Assembly: GCA_025937115.1 (NCBI GenBank)
Contig: JAICSB010000056.1
Location: 1 to 11,570 of the forward strand
From: Pseudonocardiaceae bacterium
Lineage (GTDB): Bacteria > Actinomycetota > Actinomycetes > Mycobacteriales > Pseudonocardiaceae
Direction: 5' to 3'
DNA: 11,570 nucleotides
The notes under the pieces are model-generated. The model did not search any database. It saw nothing but the letters and a program-made list of their open reading frames with translations, and had not been told where the DNA came from. Positions 1 through 6,935 of the stretch are shown one piece after another; positions within the stretch are counted from its first letter, which is position 1; every line of letters starts with the position of its first letter. Position numbers and translations under genes: made by a program.

Positions 1-44
1 CGCGCTTTCCGCACATCTGAGTGGTCATTTGTGCCCCCACCTGG
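1..44 (+). repeat. Left terminal inverted repeat of the IS
   Basis: Aligned with the reverse complement of 2205-2248, 17 of the outer 18 bases agree (CGCGCTTTCCGCAC, one mismatch, then TCT). About 33 of 44 agree overall, including an inner block GCCCCCACC at 33-41. The stop codon of the minus-strand passenger gene (25-27) lies inside this repeat. Confidence 0.85.
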
Positions 45-363
45 GGTCGTCGTCGAGGGCGCGGAGGGACACACCCTCGAGTTCGGTGACCAGGGCGCGG
101 AGGCGTCGGGAGTTGTCGAACCAGGGCTGGTAGTCACGTAGCTGCGCGTCGGTCAGGCGCCGGGTGACGGTCTTGCCCGTGACCTTGCGGGTCCAGCTCC
201 AGAAGGGTCCGTGGAGCGCGGGTGGTTCGGCGTGGCAGCGGCAGTGGGGCTTGCCGCAGCGGGCGTGGCGATGCAGCACGGTGCCGGGCAGCACGAACCC
301 GATCGCGGCGAGCTGCGCGGTGATCCGGTCGCCCTCGGTCTGGTACTCGGGGTCGATCTGCAC
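25..363 (-). CDS. DUF6788-type small Cys-rich protein, IS passenger gene
   Basis: A 112-residue protein of unknown function, carried inside the IS and divergent from the transposase. The core is basic and Cys/His-rich: CGKPHCRCH, followed by LHGPFWSWTRKVTGKTVTRRLT and a C-terminal helix-like stretch (NSRRLRALVTELE). The CxxxxCxCH cluster could bind a metal. This pattern matches what I recall as DUF6788, a family often seen beside IS1634-like and other actinobacterial transposases. The start is a GTG at 363 with GGAGG at 377-373, nine bases upstream. The stop lies within the left inverted repeat. A role as transposition accessory or regulator is inference only; the sequence shows co-mobilisation, not function. 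Confidence 0.75.
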   Translation of the reverse strand: MQIDPEYQTEGDRITAQLAAIGFVLPGTVLHRHARCGKPHCRCHAEPPALHGPFWSWTRKVTGKTVTRRLTDAQLRDYQPWFDNSRRLRALVTELEGVSLRALDDDPRWGHK

Positions 364-390
364 GACACGCCACCTCCAGATCCGCCGGTC

Positions 391-419
391 TTGACCTCGG
401 TCGCAGTATAACTACTGCG
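391..419. promoter_or_regulatory. Divergent promoter/operator region of the IS
   Basis: Between the passenger gene and the transposase lies a perfect 7-bp inverted repeat, CGCAGTA (402-408) and TACTGCG (413-419), separated by TAAC. It contains a plus-strand TATAAC (407-412) and a minus-strand TATACT (410-405), both good -10 hexamers, and TTGACC is present at 391-396. The palindrome overlapping two face-to-face -10 elements suggests one operator shared by the two IS genes, perhaps bound by one of their products. Assignment of the -35 elements is uncertain. Confidence 0.4.
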
Positions 420-458
420 GAACGGTGAGTGTCGAGGATGACACGCGGGAGGTGGGGA

Positions 459-2201
459 ATGGGCCAGACGGACGGCGCGGTCGACGAGGTCGGCTTCGAG
501 CTGGTCAGTCGCCGGTTGGGGGCGCTGCCGCTGGTCAACCACTTCCTGGCCCGGGCCGGGGTGCCGGCCCTGCTGGCCCGCTACCTGCCCGCCGACGATG
601 CGCGTTACCGACTCGCCCCGGCTACCGCGATCGGGCTGGTGGTGCTCAACTTGCTGGCCGGCCGCGAGCCGCTCTACGGGTTGGGTGAGTGGACGGCCCG
701 CTACGAGCCGGCCACGCTCGGGCTCTCGCCCAACGAGGCCGAGCAGACCAACACCGGACTGATCAACGACGACCGGGTGGGCCGGGCGCTGGAGCGCCTC
801 TTCGACGCCGACCGGGCCAGCCTGCTCACCGAGCTGCTGCTCGGGGTGATCACCGAGTTCGGTGTGGACACCGCCGAGCTGCATAACGACTCGACCTCGA
901 TCACCGTGTCCGGGGTCTACCGCGACGCGATTGGGACCACGCGCGGAGGCAAGCCCACCCCGGTGATCACCTTCGGGCATTCCAAGGACCACCGGCCCGA
1001 TCTCAAGCAGCTGGTATGGATCCTGACCGTGGCCGCCGACGGTGCGGTGCCCATCGCCTACCGCCTCGCCGACGGCAACACCAATGACGACCCGACCCAC
1101 GTGCCGACCTGGGACGGGTTGGTGGCGCTGCTCGGGCGCACCGATTTCCTCTACGTCGCGGACTCCAAGCTGTGCTCACGCGAGGCAATGGCCCACATCG
1201 CCACGGGCGGTGGGCGGTTCGTCACCGTGCTGCCCCGAACCCGATCCGAGGACCACTGGTTCCGCGACTGGATCCAGACCCACCCACCACAATGGACCGA
1301 GGCGCTGCGGTTACCGCCGGCCCGCCTCGAAGCGCCCGACCGGGTCTGGTCGGTGTTGCCCGCCCCACTGCCCTCCGCGGAGGGCCACCGGGTGATCTGG
1401 GTGCACAGCACCGACAAGGCCATCCGCGACGCCACCTCCCGCTCCGCCCGGATCGAGGCCGGCGCCGCCGCGATCGACGCCCTCGGCGTCCGCCTGGCCG
1501 GCCCGAAATGCCGACTCAAGACCCGCGTCGCGGTCACCGAAGCCGCCACCGCAGCACTGGATGCGGCCGGCGCCAGCCGGTGGATCAGCGCCACCGTCAG
1601 CGAGACCGTCGAGGAGAGCTTCCGCCAAGAACGCCGCGGTCGACCCGGCGCGAACACCCGCTACCGCCGCCGCACCCGCACCCGGTTCACCGTCAGTTGG
1701 GACACCATCCCCGACCGCGTCGCCTACGACGCCGCATCCGACGGCTGCTTCCCCCTGATCAGCAACGACACCACGCTCACCGACGCCGAGGTGCTCGCCG
1801 CCTACCGCTACCAGCCCCACCTCGAACGCCGCCACCACCTGCTCAAATCCCTGCAAGACGCCGCCCCGGTACTGCTGCACAACCCGGCCCGGATCGAGGC
1901 GCTGTTCTGCTGCCAGTTCCTCGCGCTGCTCATCGGCGCCCTGATCGAACGCCAGATCCGCACCGCCATGACCACCGCACAGGCCCACGACATCCCGCTC
2001 TACCCCGAGTTCCGCGGCTGCACCGCACCCTCGATTACCCGCATCATGGAAATCTTCGCCGACCTCACCCGCCACCACCTACACCGCGACGGCCAACTCG
2101 TCCAGACCTTCCAACCCGAACTCAGCCCACTACACCAACAGGTCCTCCAGCTACTCGACGTCCCCACCACCAGCTACACCGGCCCGACTGACAGCCCATG
2201 A
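459..2201 (+). CDS. IS1634-family DDE transposase
   Basis: Catalyses cut-and-paste movement of the surrounding IS by binding its terminal repeats. The 580-residue protein is full length. The likely RNase H-like catalytic residues are Asp144 (in HNDSTS), Asp235 (in VADSKLCS) and Glu456 (in QPHLERRHH), with the long insertion between the second Asp and the Glu that is usual for IS4-superfamily transposases. The Y-R-Y-Q-P-H-L-E-R-R-H segment matches the family's conserved Glu region. The ATG at 459 is chosen because GGGAGG ends six bases upstream; an in-frame GTG at 429 and ATG at 438 would add 10 or 7 residues without a comparable ribosome site. Codon use is strongly GC-rich, like the flanking genes. 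No lesion was seen. Confidence 0.9.
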   Translation: MGQTDGAVDEVGFELVSRRLGALPLVNHFLARAGVPALLARYLPADDARYRLAPATAIGLVVLNLLAGREPLYGLGEWTARYEPATLGLSPNEAEQTNTGLINDDRVGRALERLFDADRASLLTELLLGVITEFGVDTAELHNDSTSITVSGVYRDAIGTTRGGKPTPVITFGHSKDHRPDLKQLVWILTVAADGAVPIAYRLADGNTNDDPTHVPTWDGLVALLGRTDFLYVADSKLCSREAMAHIATGGGRFVTVLPRTRSEDHWFRDWIQTHPPQWTEALRLPPARLEAPDRVWSVLPAPLPSAEGHRVIWVHSTDKAIRDATSRSARIEAGAAAIDALGVRLAGPKCRLKTRVAVTEAATAALDAAGASRWISATVSETVEESFRQERRGRPGANTRYRRRTRTRFTVSWDTIPDRVAYDAASDGCFPLISNDTTLTDAEVLAAYRYQPHLERRHHLLKSLQDAAPVLLHNPARIEALFCCQFLALLIGALIERQIRTAMTTAQAHDIPLYPEFRGCTAPSITRIMEIFADLTRHHLHRDGQLVQTFQPELSPLHQQVLQLLDVPTTSYTGPTDSP

Positions 2202-2204
2202 CCA

Positions 2205-2248
2205 CCCGGTGGGGGCGCATATCGGACCCGAGAAGTGCGGAAAGCGCG
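2205..2248 (-). repeat. Right terminal inverted repeat of the IS
   Basis: This is the partner of the repeat at 1-44, ending in GTGCGGAAAGCGCG at 2235-2248. It starts three bases after the transposase stop codon. Host sequence resumes at about 2249. Confidence 0.85.
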
Positions 2249-2331
2249 TCGGGACGTTGCGTCATCCGGCATTGTCAGGGTCGCCGTCTACGGTCGGTAG
2301 TGACTAGATCACGACAGAGACGGAGCCCGAC

Positions 2332-2616
2332 ATGATCGTCGATTGCGACCGGTGCGAGGTGCGCGGCCTTGCCTGCCAGGACTGCGTCATCACCGTATTA
2401 CTCGGAGCCCCACCGAGCGGTGTGGAGTTGGACGGCACCGAACGGTTAGCCCTGGACACCTTGGCAGAGGCCGGCATGGTGCCCCACCTGCAGCTGGTGG
2501 ATCGGGACGAAGATCGCCACATGATGGGAAGGGATACCCGTGTTCGGGGTCACCTGCGCGATGACGCTGAGCGGTCCGCAACTGACTGTGAACGGTCAGG
2601 ACGACACGTTGGCTGA
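2332..2616 (+). CDS. Small CxxC-CxxC protein, possible zinc-binding
   Basis: A 94-residue protein of unknown function. The N-terminus carries two CxxC pairs (Cys5/Cys8 and Cys15/Cys18), the layout of a small zinc knuckle, followed by a conserved-looking segment VITVLLGAPPSGVELDGTE and a helix LALDTLAEAGMVPHLQLV up to about residue 56. The remaining ~38 residues are charged and low in pattern, and look like a variable tail or read-through after a lost stop. The ATG at 2332 has GGAG six bases upstream. Short proteins of this type sit immediately before NlpC/P60 genes in actinomycetes, as I recall, and here the hydrolase starts 187 bp downstream on the same strand. The IS end is 83 bp upstream, so the original promoter may be disturbed. 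Real gene likely; function unknown. Confidence 0.65.
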   Translation: MIVDCDRCEVRGLACQDCVITVLLGAPPSGVELDGTERLALDTLAEAGMVPHLQLVDRDEDRHMMGRDTRVRGHLRDDAERSATDCERSGRHVG

Positions 2617-2698
2617 TCGGCCGAGCCGAACATCGCGCGGGTCACGGAGACGCCTATCGTGCCCAGCGGCCGCTCTGCCCCATACCTCGCTCGCCGGT

Positions 2699-2728
2699 GG
2701 TGACAACGTTGGTGACCTTTCGTAATCT
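2699..2728 (+). promoter_or_regulatory. Promoter of the NlpC/P60 gene with GGTGAC direct repeat
   Basis: GTGACA (2700-2705) and TAATCT (2723-2728) are separated by exactly 17 bp, a good sigma-70-type promoter predicting a start near 2735 and a leader of about 69 nt. GGTGAC occurs at 2699-2704, overlapping the -35, and again at 2711-2716 in the spacer. Direct GTGAC/GTCAC-like repeats are the kind of site bound by the response regulator MtrA, which controls wall hydrolases in mycobacteria and corynebacteria. The 12-bp period is one more than the usual ~11, so the MtrA assignment is inference. Confidence 0.5.
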
Positions 2729-2747
2729 TTCCGAGACTTTGCGGTAG

Positions 2748-2770
2748 GTGCCGTCCGACCTGGACGGCAC
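2748..2770 (+). other. Leader hairpin upstream of the NlpC/P60 gene
   Basis: GTGCCGTCC (2748-2756) and GGACGGCAC (2762-2770) form a perfect nine-pair GC-rich stem with the loop GACCT. The stem is flanked by the direct repeat CGGTAGG at 2742-2748 and 2770-2776. It lies between the predicted transcription start and the ribosome site at 2783-2792. No U-run follows, so it is more likely an mRNA-stabilising or translational element, or a protein operator, than a terminator. Confidence 0.5.
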
Positions 2771-2803
2771 GGTAGGCGGTCTAGGAGAGGAGATAGCCGC
2801 GAC

Positions 2804-3868
2804 GTGTGGCCGCATCATCGGAAGGGCGGTGTAGGCAAGCGCAGTGTTGCCGAGCGCAGCGTCTCGGCTGTGATGGCCACCGCCACCGTGGTTGCGCTGG
2901 TCACTCTGACGCCCACTCCAGCCATGGCCGACCCGGCGGTGCCCGGGGATGCCGCGCAGCAGCTTTCCGAGCTGAATCGGCAGGCTGAGGTGCTCACAGA
3001 ACGATGGCACTACGCCCGCGACCAGTTGAACGCCCGCCGCGCCGACCTCGAACAAGCCAGGGCGGACGCCACCGCGGCCCAGTCCGCCGCAGATCGCGCC
3101 AAGGCGGTCCAGGGCCAGTACCGCGGTCAAGTTGACCTGCTGACCAAAGCCTCATTTCAGGGTGCGCGACTCAACCGGCTGTCCGCTCTGCTGGTCAGTG
3201 ACTCTCCCCAGGACTTCTTGGACCAGATGTCGGCGCTGGATATGCTGGCGATGGATAACAAGCAGGCCTTAGACCGGCTCACCGGCGCCGTCGCGCAAAC
3301 CCAGCATGCAGAGCGCTCGACGAGCGACGCAGCAGTGCGGGCGGCTCAAGCTGAACGAGATGCCGCACGGCTCGAAGGCGATCTCACCCGTTCCCGCGTC
3401 GAGATGGACCGCCAGATTCAAGTTGTCACGAAACGCCTCGCGGAGCTGACCCGTCAAGAGCGCGCCGTGTACCTCTTCGGCGGCAACATCCATTTTCCGA
3501 TCAACCTGGTCGGCACCGGTACCGCGGTCCAAGCGGCGCGGATCGCGCTGACCAAGCAAGGCTCGGCCTACGTCTGGGGCGGCGACGGCCCGATCACCTT
3601 CGACTGCTCGGGACTGGTGAAGTGGGCGTTCGAGCAGGCGGGGATGCCCGGACTGCCGCACTCAGCTGAGGAACAGGCGCGAATGGGTCGTAGCGTCGAT
3701 CGTCCCGATCTGCGGCCGGGCGATCTCATTGCGCTGTATTCCCCGATCAGCCACATCGGCATCTACGTTGGTGACGGCTTCTATGTGAACGCACCGCAAA
3801 GCGGTGACGTGGTGAAGGTCGTCCCGGTGCCGTGGAGGCAAGTCACCGCGATGAGCCGCATCGGCTGA
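2804..3868 (+). CDS. Secreted coiled-coil NlpC/P60 peptidoglycan endopeptidase (RipA-like)
   Basis: Predicted exported cysteine peptidase cleaving peptide stems of peptidoglycan. The 354-residue protein has a signal peptide (basic start, hydrophobic run from about residue 20, Ala-Met-Ala at 40-42), an alanine-rich coiled coil at about 50-220 with an SPQDFLDQMSALD segment typical of this family, a short linker, and a C-terminal NlpC/P60 domain from about 235. The catalytic Cys268 is in FDCSGLVKWAF and His317 is in SHIGIYVGDG; the third position is Asn329 (in GFYVNAP), where relatives have His or Glu. The architecture matches RipA/Rv2190c-like proteins, slightly shorter than Rv2190c because the proline-rich linker is reduced. 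The GTG start at 2804 follows AGGAGAGGAG at 2783-2792 by 11 bases. Confidence 0.9.
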   Translation: MWPHHRKGGVGKRSVAERSVSAVMATATVVALVTLTPTPAMADPAVPGDAAQQLSELNRQAEVLTERWHYARDQLNARRADLEQARADATAAQSAADRAKAVQGQYRGQVDLLTKASFQGARLNRLSALLVSDSPQDFLDQMSALDMLAMDNKQALDRLTGAVAQTQHAERSTSDAAVRAAQAERDAARLEGDLTRSRVEMDRQIQVVTKRLAELTRQERAVYLFGGNIHFPINLVGTGTAVQAARIALTKQGSAYVWGGDGPITFDCSGLVKWAFEQAGMPGLPHSAEEQARMGRSVDRPDLRPGDLIALYSPISHIGIYVGDGFYVNAPQSGDVVKVVPVPWRQVTAMSRIG

Positions 3869-3904
3869 CCTGCACCAGCTGAATACCGTGCGCGACGTCA
3901 CCGC

Positions 3905-3910
3905 TACTCT
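3905..3910 (+). promoter_or_regulatory. -10 element (TACTCT) for leaderless pimB'
   Basis: TACTCT fits TANNNT and ends seven bases before the ATG at 3918, the distance expected if transcription begins at the start codon. No Shine-Dalgarno sequence precedes that ATG. No convincing -35 is visible. Confidence 0.45.
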
Positions 3911-3917
3911 CCGGCTG

Positions 3918-5045
3918 ATGCCACGGATCCTGCTGGTGAGCAACGACTTTCCACCCCGACCCGGTGGGATCCAGGCGTACCTGCACCAACTGGCGCTGGC
4001 GCTGCCGCCGGACGAGATCGCCGTCTACGCTCCGGACTGGCCGGACGCGGCGGCTTTCGACGCGCGATTGCCGTTTCCGGTTTTCCGGCATCACGGACCT
4101 CTCATGATTCCCACGCCCGCGGTACTTCGACGCGCCGCTGAGTTGCTCCGGGAGCTGCACTGCGAAACCGCATGGTTCGGCGCAGCAGCTCCGCTGGGCC
4201 TACTGGGGCCGTCGTTGCGCCGCGCCGGAGCACGACGAGTGGTGGCTAGCAGCCACGGACACGAGGTGGGCTGGTCGATGTTGCCACCTGGGCGGATGGC
4301 ACTTCGCCGGATCGGCGTGGACGCCGACGTGGTCACGACCGTGAGCCAGTACACCCGTCGCCGGGTTGCCTCGGCGTTTGGGCCCCGGGCTGCCCTGGAG
4401 ATCCTGTCGCCGGGCGTGGACTGCGCAGCGTTTCACCCGGACCCCGGGGCGCGCGCGGAGATCCGACGACGCCACCGGCTGGGCGATGCCCCGGTAGTGC
4501 TGTGCGTGTCTCGGCTAGTGGCTCGCAAGGGGCAAGACATGCTGGTGCGGGCATTGCCTGCGATCCGCAGCCAGGTACCGGGGGCGATGCTACTGCTCGT
4601 TGGAGACGGACCCCGGCGATCAGCTTTGCACCGGCTGGCGGAGTCGGGTGGCGTCGCTGACGCCGTGGTGTGCACAGGAGCGGTGTCGTGGGCGGAGTTG
4701 CCTGCGTACTACGCCGCTGGCGACGTCTTCGCGATGCCCTGCCGGACGCGGGGACACGGGCTGGATGTTGAGGGGTTCGGTCTGGTGTTCCTCGAGGCCT
4801 CGGCTACCGGCTTGCCGCTGGTGGTTGGCAACGCCGGCGGGGCGGCGGAGACGGTCCGGGTAGGCGACACCGGCGAGTTGGTGAACGGCCGTGACCTAGC
4901 GGCGGTAACTCGGGCCGTAGCGACCCTGCTCGCTGATCCCGAGGCGGCTGCGGCGATGGGCCGGCGCGGACGACGCTGGATGCTGCAGAGCTGGGACTGG
5001 GGTTGCCGCCAGCAGCAGTTGCAGCAGCTGCTGCTGGGCGGTTAG
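3918..5045 (+). CDS. pimB: GDP-mannose-dependent PIM mannosyltransferase PimB' (GT4)
   Basis: Probably adds the second mannose to phosphatidylinositol monomannoside on the cytoplasmic side of the membrane, the step leading to Ac1PIM2 and then to higher PIMs, lipomannan and lipoarabinomannan. The 375-residue GT-B protein opens with MPRILLVSNDFPPRPGGIQ, whose Gly-Gly loop is typical of GT4 acceptor sites. It carries SSHGHEVGWSMLP (111-123), the donor-binding Arg199-x3-Arg203-Lys204 region (SRLVARKGQD), MPCRTRGHGLDVEGFGLVFLEA with the E-x7-E pair Glu285/Glu293, and GNAGGAAETV. These agree closely with mycobacterial PimB' (Rv2188c). The ATG at 3918 is preferred over an upstream GTG at 3888 because the family starts at this Met and a -10 element sits just before it. 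The gene ends with a Gln/Leu-rich tail and overlaps the stop of the convergent fadD15-like gene by 4 bp. Confidence 0.9.
   Translation: MPRILLVSNDFPPRPGGIQAYLHQLALALPPDEIAVYAPDWPDAAAFDARLPFPVFRHHGPLMIPTPAVLRRAAELLRELHCETAWFGAAAPLGLLGPSLRRAGARRVVASSHGHEVGWSMLPPGRMALRRIGVDADVVTTVSQYTRRRVASAFGPRAALEILSPGVDCAAFHPDPGARAEIRRRHRLGDAPVVLCVSRLVARKGQDMLVRALPAIRSQVPGAMLLLVGDGPRRSALHRLAESGGVADAVVCTGAVSWAELPAYYAAGDVFAMPCRTRGHGLDVEGFGLVFLEASATGLPLVVGNAGGAAETVRVGDTGELVNGRDLAAVTRAVATLLADPEAAAAMGRRGRRWMLQSWDWGCRQQQLQQLLLGG
5009..5037. terminator. Inverted repeat at convergent gene ends, possible bidirectional terminator
   Basis: CCAGCAGCAG (5009-5018) and CTGCTGCTGG (5028-5037) form a perfect ten-pair stem with a nine-base loop. 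It lies inside the pimB' coding end and only five bases past the stop of the opposite gene. No T-run follows on either strand; many actinobacterial terminators lack one. It may simply reflect repeated CAG/CTG codons for Gln and Leu. Confidence 0.35.
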
Positions 5046-6853
5046 CCGTAAAGCGCCTCGATGTCGGCGGCGAACTCCTTGGCCACTACGGCGCGCTTGA
5101 CCTTCAGACTCGGGGTGAGTTGGCCACCGGCCTCGGTGAAGTCACCTGGAACGATGCGGAATTTGCGGATCGCCTCGGCCCGGGAAACAGTCTTGTTCGC
5201 GTCGTCGACCGCCCGCTGCACCTCGGCGCGCAGATCTGGGTCCTCGATCAGGTCTGCGACCGGGCTACCAGCCGGCTTGCGGTGCTCCGCGCACCAGGCC
5301 GGGAGGGTCTCGGCGTCGAGGGTGATGAGCGCGGCGATAAAACGTTGCTTGTCACCCAGGACCATGCATTGACTGATCAGGCGATGGGCCCGGATCCGGT
5401 CCTCCAATGCTGCCGGAGAGACGTTCTTGCCCGTCGCCGTGACGATGATCTCCTTTTTGCGACCGGTGATCCGTAGGAAGCCGTCCTCATCGAGCTCCCC
5501 GAGGTCGCCAGTGTGGAACCAGCCGTCGATGAGAGCTTCCCGGGTCTCCTGATCGTTGTGCCAATACCGGCGCAGCACACCGGGGCTTTTGACCAGCACC
5601 TCGCCGTTGTCATCGATCCTGATCGTGACGCCGGGCAATGGCTGACCCACAGTGCCGATCTTGACGTGTTTCTCGGTGTTCACCGTGGCAGGCGCGCTGG
5701 TCTCAGTCAGCCCGTAGCCTTCGAATACCAGCACCCCGACACCGCGGAAGAAGTGTCCGAGCCGCTCGCCCAAGGGAGCGCCACCGGAGACAGCTGCGAG
5801 ACACCGGCCGCCGAGTACCGCCCGGAGTTTGGTGTAGACCAGTTGGTCGAATAAGGCGTGCTTGGCGCGCAAGGCCAGGCCAGCTCCGCCGGTTTCCTGG
5901 GCTCGGCTCCATTCAACGGCGGTGGCAGCGGCGATGTCGAAGATGCGGCCCTTGCCATCGGCATGTGCCGTCTGCCTCGCCGAGTTGTAAACCTTTTCAA
6001 AGACTCGAGGCACGGCCAGCACTAATGTCGGCCGGAAATCAGCCAACTCGGCGACCACGTTCTTCACATCCGGAGAGTGGCCGAGGGTGATCCGGGCGTA
6101 CACGCAGCAGCACTGGATGATCCGGGCGAACACGTGTGCCAGCGGCAGGAACAGCAGCAGTGAGTTCGCCGGTTGCATCAGGCCGGTGAACTCTGACACC
6201 GCGGACCGGGTCACGGCGAGCAGGTTGCGGTGAGTGATTTCACAGCCCTTCGGGCGGCCCGTGGTCCCTGAGGTGTAGATCAGTGTCGCCAGGTCTTCGG
6301 CGCCCACCGTGGTGGCGCGCTCGCGCACAACGGTGTCGCTGATCTCAGCGCCCAGCGCGGTGAGCTGGTCGATCGCTGAAGCCCGTTGGCCAGCGCCCGT
6401 CGCCGGGTCGATCTGCCACACCGAAGCCGGCGCGCCCAACCGATCAACCAGACCCTGGACCATCTCGCGGTGAGCGGGGCTTTCGACCACGACGGCCTTG
6501 GCGCCCGAATCGGAAAGAATCCACTCCACCTGCTCGGCCGAAGATGTCTCATAGATCGGCACCGTGGACCCCCCGGCGGCCCAGATCGCGTAGTCCAGCA
6601 GGGTCCACTCGTAGCGGGTCTTGGACATCAGCGCGATACGATCCCCGCGCTCGATGCCCGCTGCGATGAGGCCCTTGGCCACGGCGGTCACTTGACCGGC
6701 GAATTCCCGCGCTGTGACGTCTATCCAGCCACCGTCGATCCGGCGGCGGAAGCTGGCGCTGCCAGCGAAGCGCTCAGCATTGGCCCACACCGCATCGGTG
6801 AGGTTCTCCTCGTCATCCACCGTGGTGGTGGCGGGAACCGTGAACTCCCGCAC
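5042..6853 (-). CDS. fadD15: Long-chain fatty-acid--CoA ligase, FadD15-type
   Basis: Activates fatty acids with ATP to acyl-adenylates and then acyl-CoA. The 603-residue ANL-superfamily enzyme shows the P-loop-like motif YTSGTTGRPKG (193-203), FLPLAHVFAR (236-245), the A5 motif YGLTETS (380-386), GWFHTGDLG (444-452), the hinge GRKKEIIVTATGKNVSP (464-480) and, near the C-terminus, TPSLKVKR with the adenylation lysine. It aligns along its length with FadD15 (Rv2187). I saw none of the insertion that marks acyl-AMP-only FAAL members, so CoA ligase activity is favoured. The GTG at 6853 is chosen because GGAGG lies five bases upstream and the protein then begins like FadD15; an in-frame ATG at 6895 would add 14 atypical residues. 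The gene is convergent with pimB' (4-bp overlap) and divergent from the phosphoesterase gene. Confidence 0.92.
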   Translation of the reverse strand: MREFTVPATTTVDDEENLTDAVWANAERFAGSASFRRRIDGGWIDVTAREFAGQVTAVAKGLIAAGIERGDRIALMSKTRYEWTLLDYAIWAAGGSTVPIYETSSAEQVEWILSDSGAKAVVVESPAHREMVQGLVDRLGAPASVWQIDPATGAGQRASAIDQLTALGAEISDTVVRERATTVGAEDLATLIYTSGTTGRPKGCEITHRNLLAVTRSAVSEFTGLMQPANSLLLFLPLAHVFARIIQCCCVYARITLGHSPDVKNVVAELADFRPTLVLAVPRVFEKVYNSARQTAHADGKGRIFDIAAATAVEWSRAQETGGAGLALRAKHALFDQLVYTKLRAVLGGRCLAAVSGGAPLGERLGHFFRGVGVLVFEGYGLTETSAPATVNTEKHVKIGTVGQPLPGVTIRIDDNGEVLVKSPGVLRRYWHNDQETREALIDGWFHTGDLGELDEDGFLRITGRKKEIIVTATGKNVSPAALEDRIRAHRLISQCMVLGDKQRFIAALITLDAETLPAWCAEHRKPAGSPVADLIEDPDLRAEVQRAVDDANKTVSRAEAIRKFRIVPGDFTEAGGQLTPSLKVKRAVVAKEFAADIEALYG

Positions 6854-6921
6854 GGGTACCTCCGCAGGTCGGCCTTGCCCAGTACTACTCGGCAACGTAT
6901 CGCGCCTATACCAGCGCCGGG

Positions 6922-6927
6922 TAGCCT
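6922..6927 (+). promoter_or_regulatory. -10 element (TAGCCT) for leaderless phosphoesterase gene
   Basis: TAGCCT fits TANNNT and ends eight bases before the GTG at 6936. No Shine-Dalgarno sequence precedes that GTG. It lies in the 82-bp divergent region between this gene and the fadD15-like gene. Confidence 0.45.
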
Positions 6928-6935
6928 GCCTGATC

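Larger units (their letters stand above)
1..2248. mobile_element. Insertion sequence, IS1634-type, apparently complete
   Basis: The element is bounded by imperfect terminal inverted repeats at 1-44 and 2205-2248. It carries a full-length DDE transposase on the plus strand (459-2201) and a small divergent gene on the minus strand (25-363). The family call rests on the transposase architecture: an N-terminal region starting near LGALPLVNHFL, NDSTS around the first Asp, GHSKDHRPDLKQ, VADSKLCS around the second Asp, and YRYQPHLERRHHLLKS around the Glu. No frameshift or internal stop is visible, so the copy could be active. The left flank lies outside the window, so the target duplication cannot be checked and the element may begin a few bases before position 1. 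It sits 83 bp upstream of the small CxxC gene. Confidence 0.85.

Noticed and set aside
153..1100. Long open frame on the minus strand (315 codons) across the transposase start
   Set aside because: Low-complexity Gly/Arg/Val-rich translation lying opposite two better genes; a product of GC-rich codon bias.
1172..2191. 339-codon plus-strand open frame inside the transposase gene
   Set aside because: Arg/Pro/His-rich translation in a shifted frame of a clearly coding gene; no motif.
2202..2248. Intrinsic terminator after the transposase from CCACCCGGTGGGGG
   Set aside because: The potential stem is about five pairs with a one-base loop; the sequence is explained by the inner part of the terminal inverted repeat.
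2617..2803. c-di-AMP (ydaO) riboswitch before the wall hydrolase
   Set aside because: The leader is short and contains only one simple hairpin; none of the conserved multi-helix layout is visible.
3888..3917. Upstream GTG start for pimB'
   Set aside because: Adds ten residues not seen in the family and would place the -10-like TACTCT inside the gene; ATG at 3918 is better supported.
6854..6895. Upstream ATG start for the fadD15-like gene
   Set aside because: The GTG at 6853 has GGAGG five bases upstream and gives the family's usual N-terminus.
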